Source: UBA6623 sp965248235 (GTDB taxonomy: Bacteria; Acidobacteriota; Terriglobia; Bryobacterales; UBA6623). From it: a DNA stretch of 64,000 nucleotides. This document shows positions 27,655 to 35,844 of the stretch, in pieces. A program made the translations under genes and the position numbers. The notes below the pieces were generated by a model. It was not told the DNA's origin and did not search any database. It saw only the letters and a program-made list of their open reading frames with translations. The stretch spans positions 1,054,001 through 1,118,000 of the forward strand of contig CBDFIU010000005.1 of the NCBI GenBank assembly GCA_965248235.1. Reading direction: 5' to 3'. Within the stretch, counting starts at the first letter, position 1, and every line of letters begins with the position of its first letter.

Positions 27655-30012
27655 ATGATCGGGCGAACCATCTCGCACTACCGCATTACCGAGAAGCTCG
27701 GCCAGGGCGGTATGGGCGTGGTCTACAAGGCCGAAGACTTGCAGCTGGGACGTCCGGCGGCGCTCAAATTTCTTTCGCCCGCCTATCTAGAAGACGAGGA
27801 GCAAAAAGCGCTTTTCATCAAGGAGGCGCGGGCGGCCGCGGCGCTCGACCACCCCAATATCTGCACGATCTACGAAGCCGGCGAGCAGGACGATCTGATT
27901 TTTCTCGCCATGGCTTACGTCGAGGGCGAGACGGTCGACGAGAAGATTCGCTCCGGACCGATGGATCAAGCCCAGGCCGTCGATATCGCGGCTCAAGTCG
28001 CGGCCGGCTTGCAAGAGGCGCATCGCAACGACATCGTCCACCGAGACGTCAAGAGCTCGAACATCATGGTCACCGACCGAGGGCAGGTGAAGATCCTGGA
28101 TTTCGGCATCGCCAGGGACCTCCGTTCCGCCGATTCCGACAAGACCCGCCAAGTCCTTGGGACACCGGCCTACATGTCGCCCGAGCAGACGACCGAAGAA
28201 CGCGTCGACGGACGCAGCGACATCTGGTCGCTCGGCGTCGTGCTCTACCAAATGCTCAGCGGAAAGCTGCCCTTCAGCGGGCAATACGACGCCGCGATTG
28301 TGTACGCCGTGCTGCACGAAGAGCCGGTGCCCCTCAAGGACGTCGCCCCCGCGGTCGCGCCCGGGTTGGATGTGGTTGTGCGTCGCGCGCTCAACAAGAG
28401 TCGGCGGAAGCGCTATCAGACGGTCAGTGAGATGTCCCGCGCGCTGCGCGATCTCGGCATGCGCGCCGACGCCCCGGCGCGCGCCCGCGAGCCGGTTACC
28501 GAACCCATGCCGGACTCCTCGCGATTTCGTCTGGCGGCGGGGGTGGTGGTGATTGCCGTCGCGCTCTTGGGTTGGTTCATTCCCTGGCGGAATCATCCTC
28601 CCACCCCCGTGACCGAAGAATCGTCGCAAGGCGAGCGCCGGGGCCTGGCCGTGATGCCGCTGACGAATCTCTCCGGGCTGGAAGGCGAAGACTATTTCGC
28701 CTTTGGGATGAGTGAGCAGTTGACGGCCACGCTGGCGAAGATCGAGGGTTTGCGCGTCATCTCCCAAGGCTCGACGGCGGGATACAGGGACCGCAACGTT
28801 TCACCGAGTCAAATCGCCCGCGAACTCAATATTTCCTATCTCGTCGAAGGTTCGGTGCAGCGGGAAGGGGATCGTGTCCGCATCACGGCGCAGCTCATCG
28901 ATACCGCCGACGGCGAGCTGATCTGGACGCGCAATTACGATCGTGACTTGCGCGACGTTTTCAACCTACAGAGCGAGGTGGCGCGTTCGATCGCTTCCCA
29001 GATTCGCGTTCGCCTCACTCCGGCCGAAGAGCTTCGGCTGTCGCGTACTCGTCCGATCTCGCCCGATGCTTACGAACAGTACCTCCAAGGGCGCTTCTTC
29101 GCTAATAGCCGTACCGAAGAGGGCTTGGCGCGGTCGCTGGAGCATTATCGAGCCGTCCTCGTCGCATCTCCCAAAGCCGCCTTGGCCCATGCCGGGATGG
29201 CCGATACGCTGCTGTTGCAGGCCAATCACGGCTTCGTGCCGCCCGCTCAAGTTTGGCCGAAAGCCAAGGCGGAAGCCGAGAAGGCGCTTGCCCTTGATCC
29301 GGAACTTGCCGAAGCACATTCGACGTTGGGGTTGATTCTCTCCCGCTTTGAGTGGAACTGGGAGGAGGCGGAGAGTTCTTATCTCCGGGCTGTTGAACTC
29401 TATCCCGGCGACGCCACCGCAAACCAACGTTACAGCATTTATTTATCCCGCATGGGTCGCCACACCGAAGCGGTCGAGGTGATTCGCCGCGCCAAGGATC
29501 TGGACCCGCTCTCGCTCACCATCAGCAATGCCGTCGGGGTCGTGTTGCACATGGCCGGGCATCATAGCGATGCGATCGAGCAATTCCGGCGGAATCTGGA
29601 GCTTTCGGAGAGCTACTACCGCACTTTCTACAATTTGGGGCGATCTTATCTCGAACTTGGCGAGCACGACAAGGCCGTGGCGGCCTTCGATCAAGCCCGC
29701 GCGATGTCGGGGGATCGCCCGTTCTTGGCGGCGGCTTTGGGGTACGCCCACGGTCGAGTCGGACAAACCCGGCAAGCCAAGCAGTTGCTCGAAGATGTTA
29801 CTCGCCGGGCCGATTCGCAGTACGTTTCCCCGGCGAGCCTGGCTTTGCTCTACTTGGGAATCGAGGATTTCGATGCCGCCTTCGTGCAATTGGATCGCGC
29901 GGTTGAGGAGCGAGCGGCGCTACTGACCTGGCTCCGCGTGGACCCGGTATTCGATCCTATCCGCAAGCAGCCTCATTTCGCCGATTTGCTTGAAAAGGTA
30001 GGGTTAGACTAG
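27655..30012 (+). CDS. receptor-type Ser/Thr protein kinase with TolB-like and TPR C-terminus
   Basis: Residues 1-280 are a PknB-type kinase: GQGGMGVVYKAED loop, ALK lysine, HRDVKSSN catalytic loop, DFGIA, and GTPAYMSPEQ activation segment. A single membrane helix follows (AAGVVVIAVALLGWF). The exported part begins with a domain of the kind found in adenylate cyclase/TolB-N proteins ('GLAVMPLTNLSGLEGEDYF', 'YLVEGSVQREGDRVRITAQL'), then five to six TPR units to the end. All catalytic residues are present, so it should be active. The cognate signal is unknown. Its N-terminal 60 residues closely parallel the kinase at 39048, a paralogue. Confidence 0.9.
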   Translation: MIGRTISHYRITEKLGQGGMGVVYKAEDLQLGRPAALKFLSPAYLEDEEQKALFIKEARAAAALDHPNICTIYEAGEQDDLIFLAMAYVEGETVDEKIRSGPMDQAQAVDIAAQVAAGLQEAHRNDIVHRDVKSSNIMVTDRGQVKILDFGIARDLRSADSDKTRQVLGTPAYMSPEQTTEERVDGRSDIWSLGVVLYQMLSGKLPFSGQYDAAIVYAVLHEEPVPLKDVAPAVAPGLDVVVRRALNKSRRKRYQTVSEMSRALRDLGMRADAPARAREPVTEPMPDSSRFRLAAGVVVIAVALLGWFIPWRNHPPTPVTEESSQGERRGLAVMPLTNLSGLEGEDYFAFGMSEQLTATLAKIEGLRVISQGSTAGYRDRNVSPSQIARELNISYLVEGSVQREGDRVRITAQLIDTADGELIWTRNYDRDLRDVFNLQSEVARSIASQIRVRLTPAEELRLSRTRPISPDAYEQYLQGRFFANSRTEEGLARSLEHYRAVLVASPKAALAHAGMADTLLLQANHGFVPPAQVWPKAKAEAEKALALDPELAEAHSTLGLILSRFEWNWEEAESSYLRAVELYPGDATANQRYSIYLSRMGRHTEAVEVIRRAKDLDPLSLTISNAVGVVLHMAGHHSDAIEQFRRNLELSESYYRTFYNLGRSYLELGEHDKAVAAFDQARAMSGDRPFLAAALGYAHGRVGQTRQAKQLLEDVTRRADSQYVSPASLALLYLGIEDFDAAFVQLDRAVEERAALLTWLRVDPVFDPIRKQPHFADLLEKVGLD

Positions 30013-30031
30013 CCCGGACGCCGGTTCCAGT

Positions 30032-31201
30032 TCACTTGCGACCGTTGCCTCGTGCGTGGACCGAAGCAGTCTGCTCGGCCTTCGCCAAGGCCGCTATCGA
30101 ATCGACGTCATCGGGTATCTCGATACCCGCGGCGCGCACCATGGCGTAGACGGGAAGGCCTTCGTCTGTGCGCTCGAACGTCATGGCTTTTTGTTCCGCG
30201 TCCAGATCAACCTCGACGAGATCCCCGGCTCGAATCTGTTCGGTGGCGATGAGGTTCGCCATGGGGTAGACCAGTGAGCGGTCGATGGCGCGCTTGAGAT
30301 GGCGCGCGCCGTATTTGGCGTCGGTACCTTCCTCGAGCAGATGCGCGCGGGCGGCTTCGGAGAGCTGAAACAAGAACGGCGTCCCGTTGAAAACTCGTTG
30401 GTGGACCTGCGCCAGTTCGAGATCGAGAATACGTTGTAGCTCGCTGGCGCCGAGGGATTTGAACACAACGACTTTGTCGAGCCGGTTCATGAACTCGGGC
30501 GTGAACTTGCGGCGCGCCGCCGTCATGCCCGCGCTCGAAATCCGATCGTCCATACTGCGACAATCCGCCTCGGACGCCTTCTTGGGTCCGCTGAATCCCA
30601 GCCCCGGACTCATCATCGCGCTCATCTCGCCGGCGCCCAGATTGCTGGTCATGAAAATCAGGCTCTTCGAAAAATCGACCCGGCGGTTGTCGCCCAACGT
30701 CAGCGTCGCTTTATCCAGAATGCCCAACAGCAAGTTCCACAACGCGTCGCTGGCTTTCTCGATTTCGTCGAACAACACGAAGGAAACCTTCAGCACGTCG
30801 GTGTGGTGCTGATTAAGCACTTCTTGACTCAGCAACGGGTGGGTCTCACGGTGCCCCAGGTAGCCGGGGGGCGAACCGATCAGCTTGGCAATCTCGTGAC
30901 TGTGTTGAAATTCGCCGCAGTCAATCTTGATGACCGCCCGCGGATCTCCCAGCAAGGTCTCCGCCGTTGCTTCGACGATACGAGTTTTTCCCGTCCCGGT
31001 CGGGCCGAGAAAGAGAAAGTTCGCGATCGGTCGACCCGGACTGTTGAGCCCGGCGAGGTAGGTCTGAAAGACGTTGACGATCTGGTCGACCGCTTCGTCT
31101 TGTCCGATGACGCGCTTTTGGAGTCCACGCTCCAGTTTTTCGGCGTCTTTCCCCGTCTGCGTGGGGTCGAGTTTCTTGTGTACTGTTGCCGCTTGTCCCA
31201 C
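30032..31201 (-). CDS. single-domain Clp-type AAA+ ATPase (ClpA/ClpB D2-like)
   Basis: 389 residues. Walker A LFLGPTGTGKTRI, Walker B VLFDEIEKA, sensor-1 TSN (IFMTSNLG), arginine finger region (KFTPEFMNRLDKVVVF), and the C-terminal ClpB D2-small domain with YGARHLKRAID. The N-terminal ClpN and D1 domains are missing, so it is half a ClpA/ClpB. There is no zinc finger as in ClpX and no visible IGF loop for ClpP. The likely role is a chaperone or remodelling factor with an unknown client. It is convergent with the kinase at 27655, with 19 bases between the stops, so they are not an operon. Confidence 0.85.
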   Translation of the reverse strand: MGQAATVHKKLDPTQTGKDAEKLERGLQKRVIGQDEAVDQIVNVFQTYLAGLNSPGRPIANFLFLGPTGTGKTRIVEATAETLLGDPRAVIKIDCGEFQHSHEIAKLIGSPPGYLGHRETHPLLSQEVLNQHHTDVLKVSFVLFDEIEKASDALWNLLLGILDKATLTLGDNRRVDFSKSLIFMTSNLGAGEMSAMMSPGLGFSGPKKASEADCRSMDDRISSAGMTAARRKFTPEFMNRLDKVVVFKSLGASELQRILDLELAQVHQRVFNGTPFLFQLSEAARAHLLEEGTDAKYGARHLKRAIDRSLVYPMANLIATEQIRAGDLVEVDLDAEQKAMTFERTDEGLPVYAMVRAAGIEIPDDVDSIAALAKAEQTASVHARGNGRK

Positions 31202-31637
31202 CGTTCGGCTCCCGTCTGGCTTGTCGCGACCGCCGCGAATTCAAAACTACTTATCGGCATTGCGTGGCGGCGGCTTAATCGTCTTGTGGACTGCGTTGCG
31301 CTCGTCCGTGGTGCTCCAAGGGAAGAAGTTGATTGATCGCTTCCAGTGTAGCTCGGCCCCCTGCATTTCCCATCGGTCGCGCGAGTCAACGTATTGAAAA
31401 GAAAGCCCCACTTTTTTTTAAACGAACGTGACAGCATTTTCACTGATGCCTCGGAATGCCGTTGATGCGTCGTCGCGCGCTGTGCTGACCCGGCCTCAAA
31501 ACACGTACGGCTGAAAGTGTTCGTGGCTCTCTGATTCCGCCTCATCCTCCCGTTCGAAGCTCTCCGTCGGCTCTGTTCAAGTTTGCGTCCCACCCGCCGA
31601 TACGCTTTCACAGGAATACCGATTCCGAATCGACTTC
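31202..31637. other. divergent intergenic region between the Clp-like ATPase and motA
   Basis: 436 bases without a supportable gene. It must hold the promoters of both flanking, divergently read genes. A run of eight T's lies at about 31411-31420. I could not assign -35/-10 boxes with any confidence. Confidence 0.45.
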
Positions 31638-32405
31638 ATGGATTTAGCAACAATCGTCGGCATCGTTCTTTGTTTCATCCTCGTCGGGGCGACGATTGCT
31701 CTCGGCGGTTCACCGATCATTTTCGTGAACATACCGTCCGCGCTGGTTGTGATCGGCGGCACGATCGGCGCGACGCTGATACGCAACCCGTTAGCTTCGG
31801 TTCTGGGGACTGTCGGCGTCGTTGGCAAAGCCTTCTCGACGAAGGTTCCCGAGGCCGGCGAACCCATCCCGAACGTAGTCGAAATGGCGAAGACGGCTCG
31901 CAAAGACCTCTTGGCTCTCGAAAAGGTCGAAATCGAGTACGCCTTTCTCGCCAAGGGAATTCAGCTTTGCGTCGACGGCATGAAATCAGACCAGATCCGC
32001 GCGGTGCTTGAGACCGACATGAGCGCCACCGCCCAACGCCACAAGCGAGGACAGGAAATCCTCGCGGGCATGGGGCAGGCAGCGCCGGCTTTCGGCATGA
32101 TCGGAACCCTGATCGAGCTGGTGCAAATGCTCGCCAATATGAGCGACCCCTCCTCGATCGGCCCGGCCATGGCCGTCGCCCTGCTGACGACCCTCTACGG
32201 CGCGGTGTTGTCCAACGTAGTCTGTTTGCCTTTAGCCGATAAGTTGAAAGTGCGTTCCCAAGAGGAAGTGTTGGGCATGTCGATCTGCCTGGAAGGCGTC
32301 ATCGGGATCGCGCAAGGGAGCAACCCCTCCACGATTGATCAGCAGTTCAAGGGATTCCTGGCTCCGAAGCTGCGCAAGGGCGCCGAGGAAACGCCGGATT
32401 CATGA
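31638..32405 (+). CDS. motA: flagellar motor stator protein MotA (MotA/ExbB family)
   Basis: 255 residues, four hydrophobic segments with the MotA layout: TM1 'TIVGIVLCFILVGATIALGG', TM2 'PSALVVIGGTIGATLI', a cytoplasmic loop, then TM3/TM4 with PAFGMIGTLIELVQML and 'AVALLTTLYGAVLSN'. These last two match the conserved stator signatures. MotA forms the pentameric ion channel around MotB. It overlaps motB by four bases (ATGA). No other flagellar genes are in the window. Confidence 0.9.
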   Translation: MDLATIVGIVLCFILVGATIALGGSPIIFVNIPSALVVIGGTIGATLIRNPLASVLGTVGVVGKAFSTKVPEAGEPIPNVVEMAKTARKDLLALEKVEIEYAFLAKGIQLCVDGMKSDQIRAVLETDMSATAQRHKRGQEILAGMGQAAPAFGMIGTLIELVQMLANMSDPSSIGPAMAVALLTTLYGAVLSNVVCLPLADKLKVRSQEEVLGMSICLEGVIGIAQGSNPSTIDQQFKGFLAPKLRKGAEETPDS

Positions 32406-32959
32406 AGGAAGAGCCCTGTGAGTGTAAGGCCGGCGCGCCGGAGTGGATGGTCACTTTCGCCGATTTGATGTCCCTGCTGCTGACGTTCTTCGTCTTGCTG
32501 CTGTCTTTCTCACACATGGAGGTCATCAAGTTCCGCGAGATGTCCAGCTCGATGCGCGATGCCTTCGGGTTGAAATCGCGGCTGGATCTTTCCGATGTTC
32601 CGATGGGGCAGCACCTACTGCCTTACGAAGACCCCAAAGAGGGTGACGGCGGGGAAGGGCCGACCGCCGAGGAAATTGTTCGTCAACTCGAAGCGATGCT
32701 CGAAGAGGCCGGCATCCAACAAAACGGCGAAGCCAAGGTCGACAAACACGGCGTCGTCTTGCAGCTCCAAGGCGATCTGCTGTTTGCTTCCGGCCGCGCT
32801 GAATTGAAAGACAAAGCCCATCCCGTAGTGCATCGGGAAATCCGAGAAGCGGGCACGGCAGCAGGCTCGAGGGAGAAACGGACGCGCCTCCCGGCAGGTC
32901 CGCCGGCGTTTCCGCTGCTGTCTCGCTGTCCTTGTAAGCGTTCCGTCCGTCCTGGGTAG
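32402..32959 (+). CDS. motB: MotB-like stator protein, truncated in the OmpA-like domain
   Basis: Residues 1-45 give the MotB plug and single helix with the proton-binding aspartate (WMVTFADLMSLLLTFFVLL). A linker follows, and the OmpA-like domain begins (LQGDLLFASGRAELKDKA), then stops matching after about 10 more residues. The remaining tail is Arg/Pro-rich with no GHTDN-type peptidoglycan-binding loop or its helix. A normal MotB has about 100 more residues here. All three frames after 32815 were read, and none restores the domain clearly. It could be a deletion joining motB to the next gene's leader. Confidence 0.8.
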   Translation: MKEEPCECKAGAPEWMVTFADLMSLLLTFFVLLLSFSHMEVIKFREMSSSMRDAFGLKSRLDLSDVPMGQHLLPYEDPKEGDGGEGPTAEEIVRQLEAMLEEAGIQQNGEAKVDKHGVVLQLQGDLLFASGRAELKDKAHPVVHREIREAGTAAGSREKRTRLPAGPPAFPLLSRCPCKRSVRPG

Positions 32960-33021
32960 CTCCATTCCCGCCGTGCTATTCTGACAACTTGGCGCCGCGA
33001 TCGGTGCTCGCGGCGCGCTCA

Positions 33022-34143
33022 ATGATGTCGTCTTTCATCGACGATCCCGAACTGCGACAGATCGCCCGCAAGGTCGATGCCGGCGAACGACTATCGTTCG
33101 AGGACGGCGTGGCGCTCTATCGCTCCCACGACCTGCTGACCGTCGGCCGGCTAGCCAACATTGTTCGAGAGCGCCTGAACGGCAACGTCACGTTCTTCAA
33201 CGTCAACCGCCACATCAACCCCACGAACGTCTGCGTCGCCGCCTGCAAGTTATGCGCCTTCGGGCGTCAGGTACGTGACGACAAAGCCTATACGATGTCG
33301 CTCGACCAGGTGTGGCAAATCGCGGGCGAAGGCTATAGCGAAGCCGTTTCCGAGTTTCACATCGTGGGCGGTCTACACCCCGAGCTCAGTCTCGACTGGT
33401 ATTGCGAGATGATCAGCGGGTTGCGCGAACGCTACCCCGAAGTGCACCTCAAGGCCTTCACCATGGTCGAGGTCGGGTACCTCGCCCGGCGCGCCAAGGT
33501 TTCGATCAAGGAGGCATTGCAACGCTTGAAGGACGCCGGAGTGCAATCGCTGCCCGGCGGCGGCGCGGAAATTTTCCAGGAAAGAGTCAGGCGCGTGATT
33601 TGCGATCACAAGATCGATGGCGAAGAGTGGATCGACACCGCCCGGACCGCCCACCAACTTGGTCTGAAGTCGAACGCCACGATCCTCTACGGTCACATCG
33701 AGACCGAGGAAGATCGCGTCGATCACCTACTCAAACTGCGCGCGCTGCAGGACGAAACCGGCGGCTTCCAAACCTTCATCCCGCTCGCCTTTCATCCTGA
33801 AAATACGCCCATGCGGCATCTGCCGACGACCGGCGGCATTGACGATATCAAGAACATCGCCGTCGCCCGGCTGCTACTCGACAACTTCCCCCACATCAAG
33901 GCCTACTGGATCATGATGACCGAGAAAATCGCTCAGGTCGCGCAGCGCTTTGGCGCCGACGACCTAGACGGTACTGTTGTCGAGGAAAAGATCTACCACG
34001 ATGCCGGCGCCAAGACGTCGCAATCGCTGCGGCGCGAGGACCTGCTTCGGCTCATCCGCCACGCCGGCCGCGAGCCGGTCGAGCGAGACACCCTCTACCG
34101 CCCTGTCCAGCGCGACGAGGCTTCCTTTACGGTTCTGGTGTAG
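33022..34143 (+). CDS. mqnE: aminodeoxyfutalosine synthase (radical SAM), menaquinone biosynthesis
   Basis: The 374-residue radical-SAM enzyme shows the cluster motif NVCVAACKLCAFGR (C-x3-C-x2-C), the family run HIVGGLHPE and 'LKAFTMVEV', and a late PLAFHPENTP block, all typical of MqnE. MqnE joins SAM to the chorismate-derived enolpyruvate substrate in the futalosine route to menaquinone. Homologous MqnC and CofH share the cluster; GGGAEIF and SIKEALQRLKDAG favour MqnE. I chose ATG 33022; TTG 32989 is the farthest upstream start. The other mqn genes are not in the window. Confidence 0.88.
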   Translation: MMSSFIDDPELRQIARKVDAGERLSFEDGVALYRSHDLLTVGRLANIVRERLNGNVTFFNVNRHINPTNVCVAACKLCAFGRQVRDDKAYTMSLDQVWQIAGEGYSEAVSEFHIVGGLHPELSLDWYCEMISGLRERYPEVHLKAFTMVEVGYLARRAKVSIKEALQRLKDAGVQSLPGGGAEIFQERVRRVICDHKIDGEEWIDTARTAHQLGLKSNATILYGHIETEEDRVDHLLKLRALQDETGGFQTFIPLAFHPENTPMRHLPTTGGIDDIKNIAVARLLLDNFPHIKAYWIMMTEKIAQVAQRFGADDLDGTVVEEKIYHDAGAKTSQSLRREDLLRLIRHAGREPVERDTLYRPVQRDEASFTVLV

Positions 34144-34167
34144 GCGCCCGCGGTCTCGCCGCCGATC

Positions 34168-35790
34168 CTACTCCTTCGCGTGCCGGTCAAACCAATCGAA
34201 AACGTCGCTCATCACCAGTTGCGCGATGCGGAAATGCCCGACGCCCGGCAGCTCGAGATACTTCACATTGGGCATGCCCATCTGCCGCGCGGTCTGATGC
34301 AAGGCGCGGGCGCGTTCGGCCTTCACCACCCGATCCGTTTCCCCCTGGGCGATGAGCAAGGGCATTTTCCTTGCCTTGCCAAGCTGCGAAGTCTGCCCGA
34401 AAAACCCCGCCACCGGCGCCAAGGCGGCGAAACGGTCCGGGTGATTAAATCCCAAGTGGATCGTACCTCCGCCCCCCATCGAATGACCCGTCAGATAGAT
34501 ACGTTTCTTGTCGACCGGATAGGCCTTCTGCACAAGCGTGATCACTTCCATCACTTCGCGGCCGCCGCCGTCTGACTCCCAAAACCCCCCATACGGGCCC
34601 TGCCCGAGCGGAGAGACAGCGATGTATCCTCGCTGTTCGGCGTTCTTGCGAAACGACCCCTCATAGAAGTCCATATAGGCATTCTCATTGGAGCCGGCCC
34701 CGTGGAGCCCGACCGCCAAGGGATAAGTTTCGCCAGCCTTCAAACGGCTCGGAACGTAGAGCCGAAACGGCGACAAGCGCTCCATCGCCGCCGAAGAATG
34801 CGCCAAATGCAGATCGCCTTTTCGGCCGGCCAGCGGGTCGCGGCCCGCCTCGAGAGCGTCGGCCGACTTTTCGGCCGCGCCGAGTTCTCGGACGTAGTCG
34901 ACCGGTTCAACATTTCGTCCCCAACGCCGCATCGAGGCGATCAGGATTGGCGGGCCGGGATAACTGCTTTTGGCCGCCTTTCCGTATGACCCTACGAGCC
35001 ATTCGATCGTCGTCACGGCCAGTCGGTGACGGACGCTTTTCTTCGAGAACTTCTTTCGCAGCTTTCGGTGGCGTTGCTTGAGTGCCGCCAGTCTTGCCTT
35101 CACATCATGGAGCACATAAAGATTCCGCGTCGCCGAAACCAATACCGAGTCGGGCTTTTGCGACGAAACCTCCGTGGAGTCGTCGGTTTGTTCATCGACG
35201 AGGCGAAGCACGTACTCGACCTGATAGCGCCCGGGCTTGAGCGACGCCGGGAGATCGAACGTCAGGTCGGTCACCGCCGCTTCGGTGAGTTGCGCTTCGC
35301 GGTCGATCCCGGTGTCGCCACCGGCGGGGTCTCGCAGCGACAGGCGAACCTGATAGCGCCCCGTCAGCGGTTGCTCGCGCTTGTACAAAGGAAAGACCTT
35401 GGCCGTTACGGTTTCGCCCGGCTCGGCCAGCTTCGTCGGCAGGCGCATATCGAGCACGGCGGCGAGTTCGCGGGGTTCGTCCCACGGGCGGTCCGCCATC
35501 AGCGCGATTCCTTTCGCTAACCCTTGATAGGTCGCGAGCGCGTCGATGAGACCGGGAGGGCGTCTGCCGTAAGCGCGGTAGATCTCGAGCACCGCGAGGT
35601 TGGCGTCGGGCCGGCGGGCGTAGGAGACGATGCGATTGCGGAAGATGCCCCGCAACATTTCCGCGTCGCCCGATGTGACACCGGCGGGAACTTGCGCCGC
35701 GGCGGGAAAGGAGCCAAGAGTAAGGGCGATAAGAAGGCACGCCCCGAGCACTGGAGGGTGCTTGGAATGGGGAGTGGCGGCGGCCCTCAT
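34168..35790 (-). CDS. secreted alpha/beta-hydrolase (esterase/PHB-depolymerase-like)
   Basis: A signal peptide (ACLLIALTLGSFPAAAQ) precedes about 250 residues of uncharacterised sequence. The alpha/beta-hydrolase domain runs from about residue 310 to 540, with PLAVGLHGAGSNENAY, the nucleophile elbow LTGHSMGGGG and a late histidine in LPGVGHFR; an Asp is near 'GETDRVV'. The triad appears complete. The closest families are feruloyl esterase/poly-hydroxybutyrate depolymerase-like enzymes, but the substrate cannot be read from sequence. It is probably co-transcribed with the TPR gene upstream on the same strand. Confidence 0.8.
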   Translation of the reverse strand: MRAAATPHSKHPPVLGACLLIALTLGSFPAAAQVPAGVTSGDAEMLRGIFRNRIVSYARRPDANLAVLEIYRAYGRRPPGLIDALATYQGLAKGIALMADRPWDEPRELAAVLDMRLPTKLAEPGETVTAKVFPLYKREQPLTGRYQVRLSLRDPAGGDTGIDREAQLTEAAVTDLTFDLPASLKPGRYQVEYVLRLVDEQTDDSTEVSSQKPDSVLVSATRNLYVLHDVKARLAALKQRHRKLRKKFSKKSVRHRLAVTTIEWLVGSYGKAAKSSYPGPPILIASMRRWGRNVEPVDYVRELGAAEKSADALEAGRDPLAGRKGDLHLAHSSAAMERLSPFRLYVPSRLKAGETYPLAVGLHGAGSNENAYMDFYEGSFRKNAEQRGYIAVSPLGQGPYGGFWESDGGGREVMEVITLVQKAYPVDKKRIYLTGHSMGGGGTIHLGFNHPDRFAALAPVAGFFGQTSQLGKARKMPLLIAQGETDRVVKAERARALHQTARQMGMPNVKYLELPGVGHFRIAQLVMSDVFDWFDRHAKE

Positions 35791-35844
35791 GGTTTCTCGC
35801 GCCGCGGACCGAATCCGGGCGGCCTTCGCGGTGGAGACCCCCGA

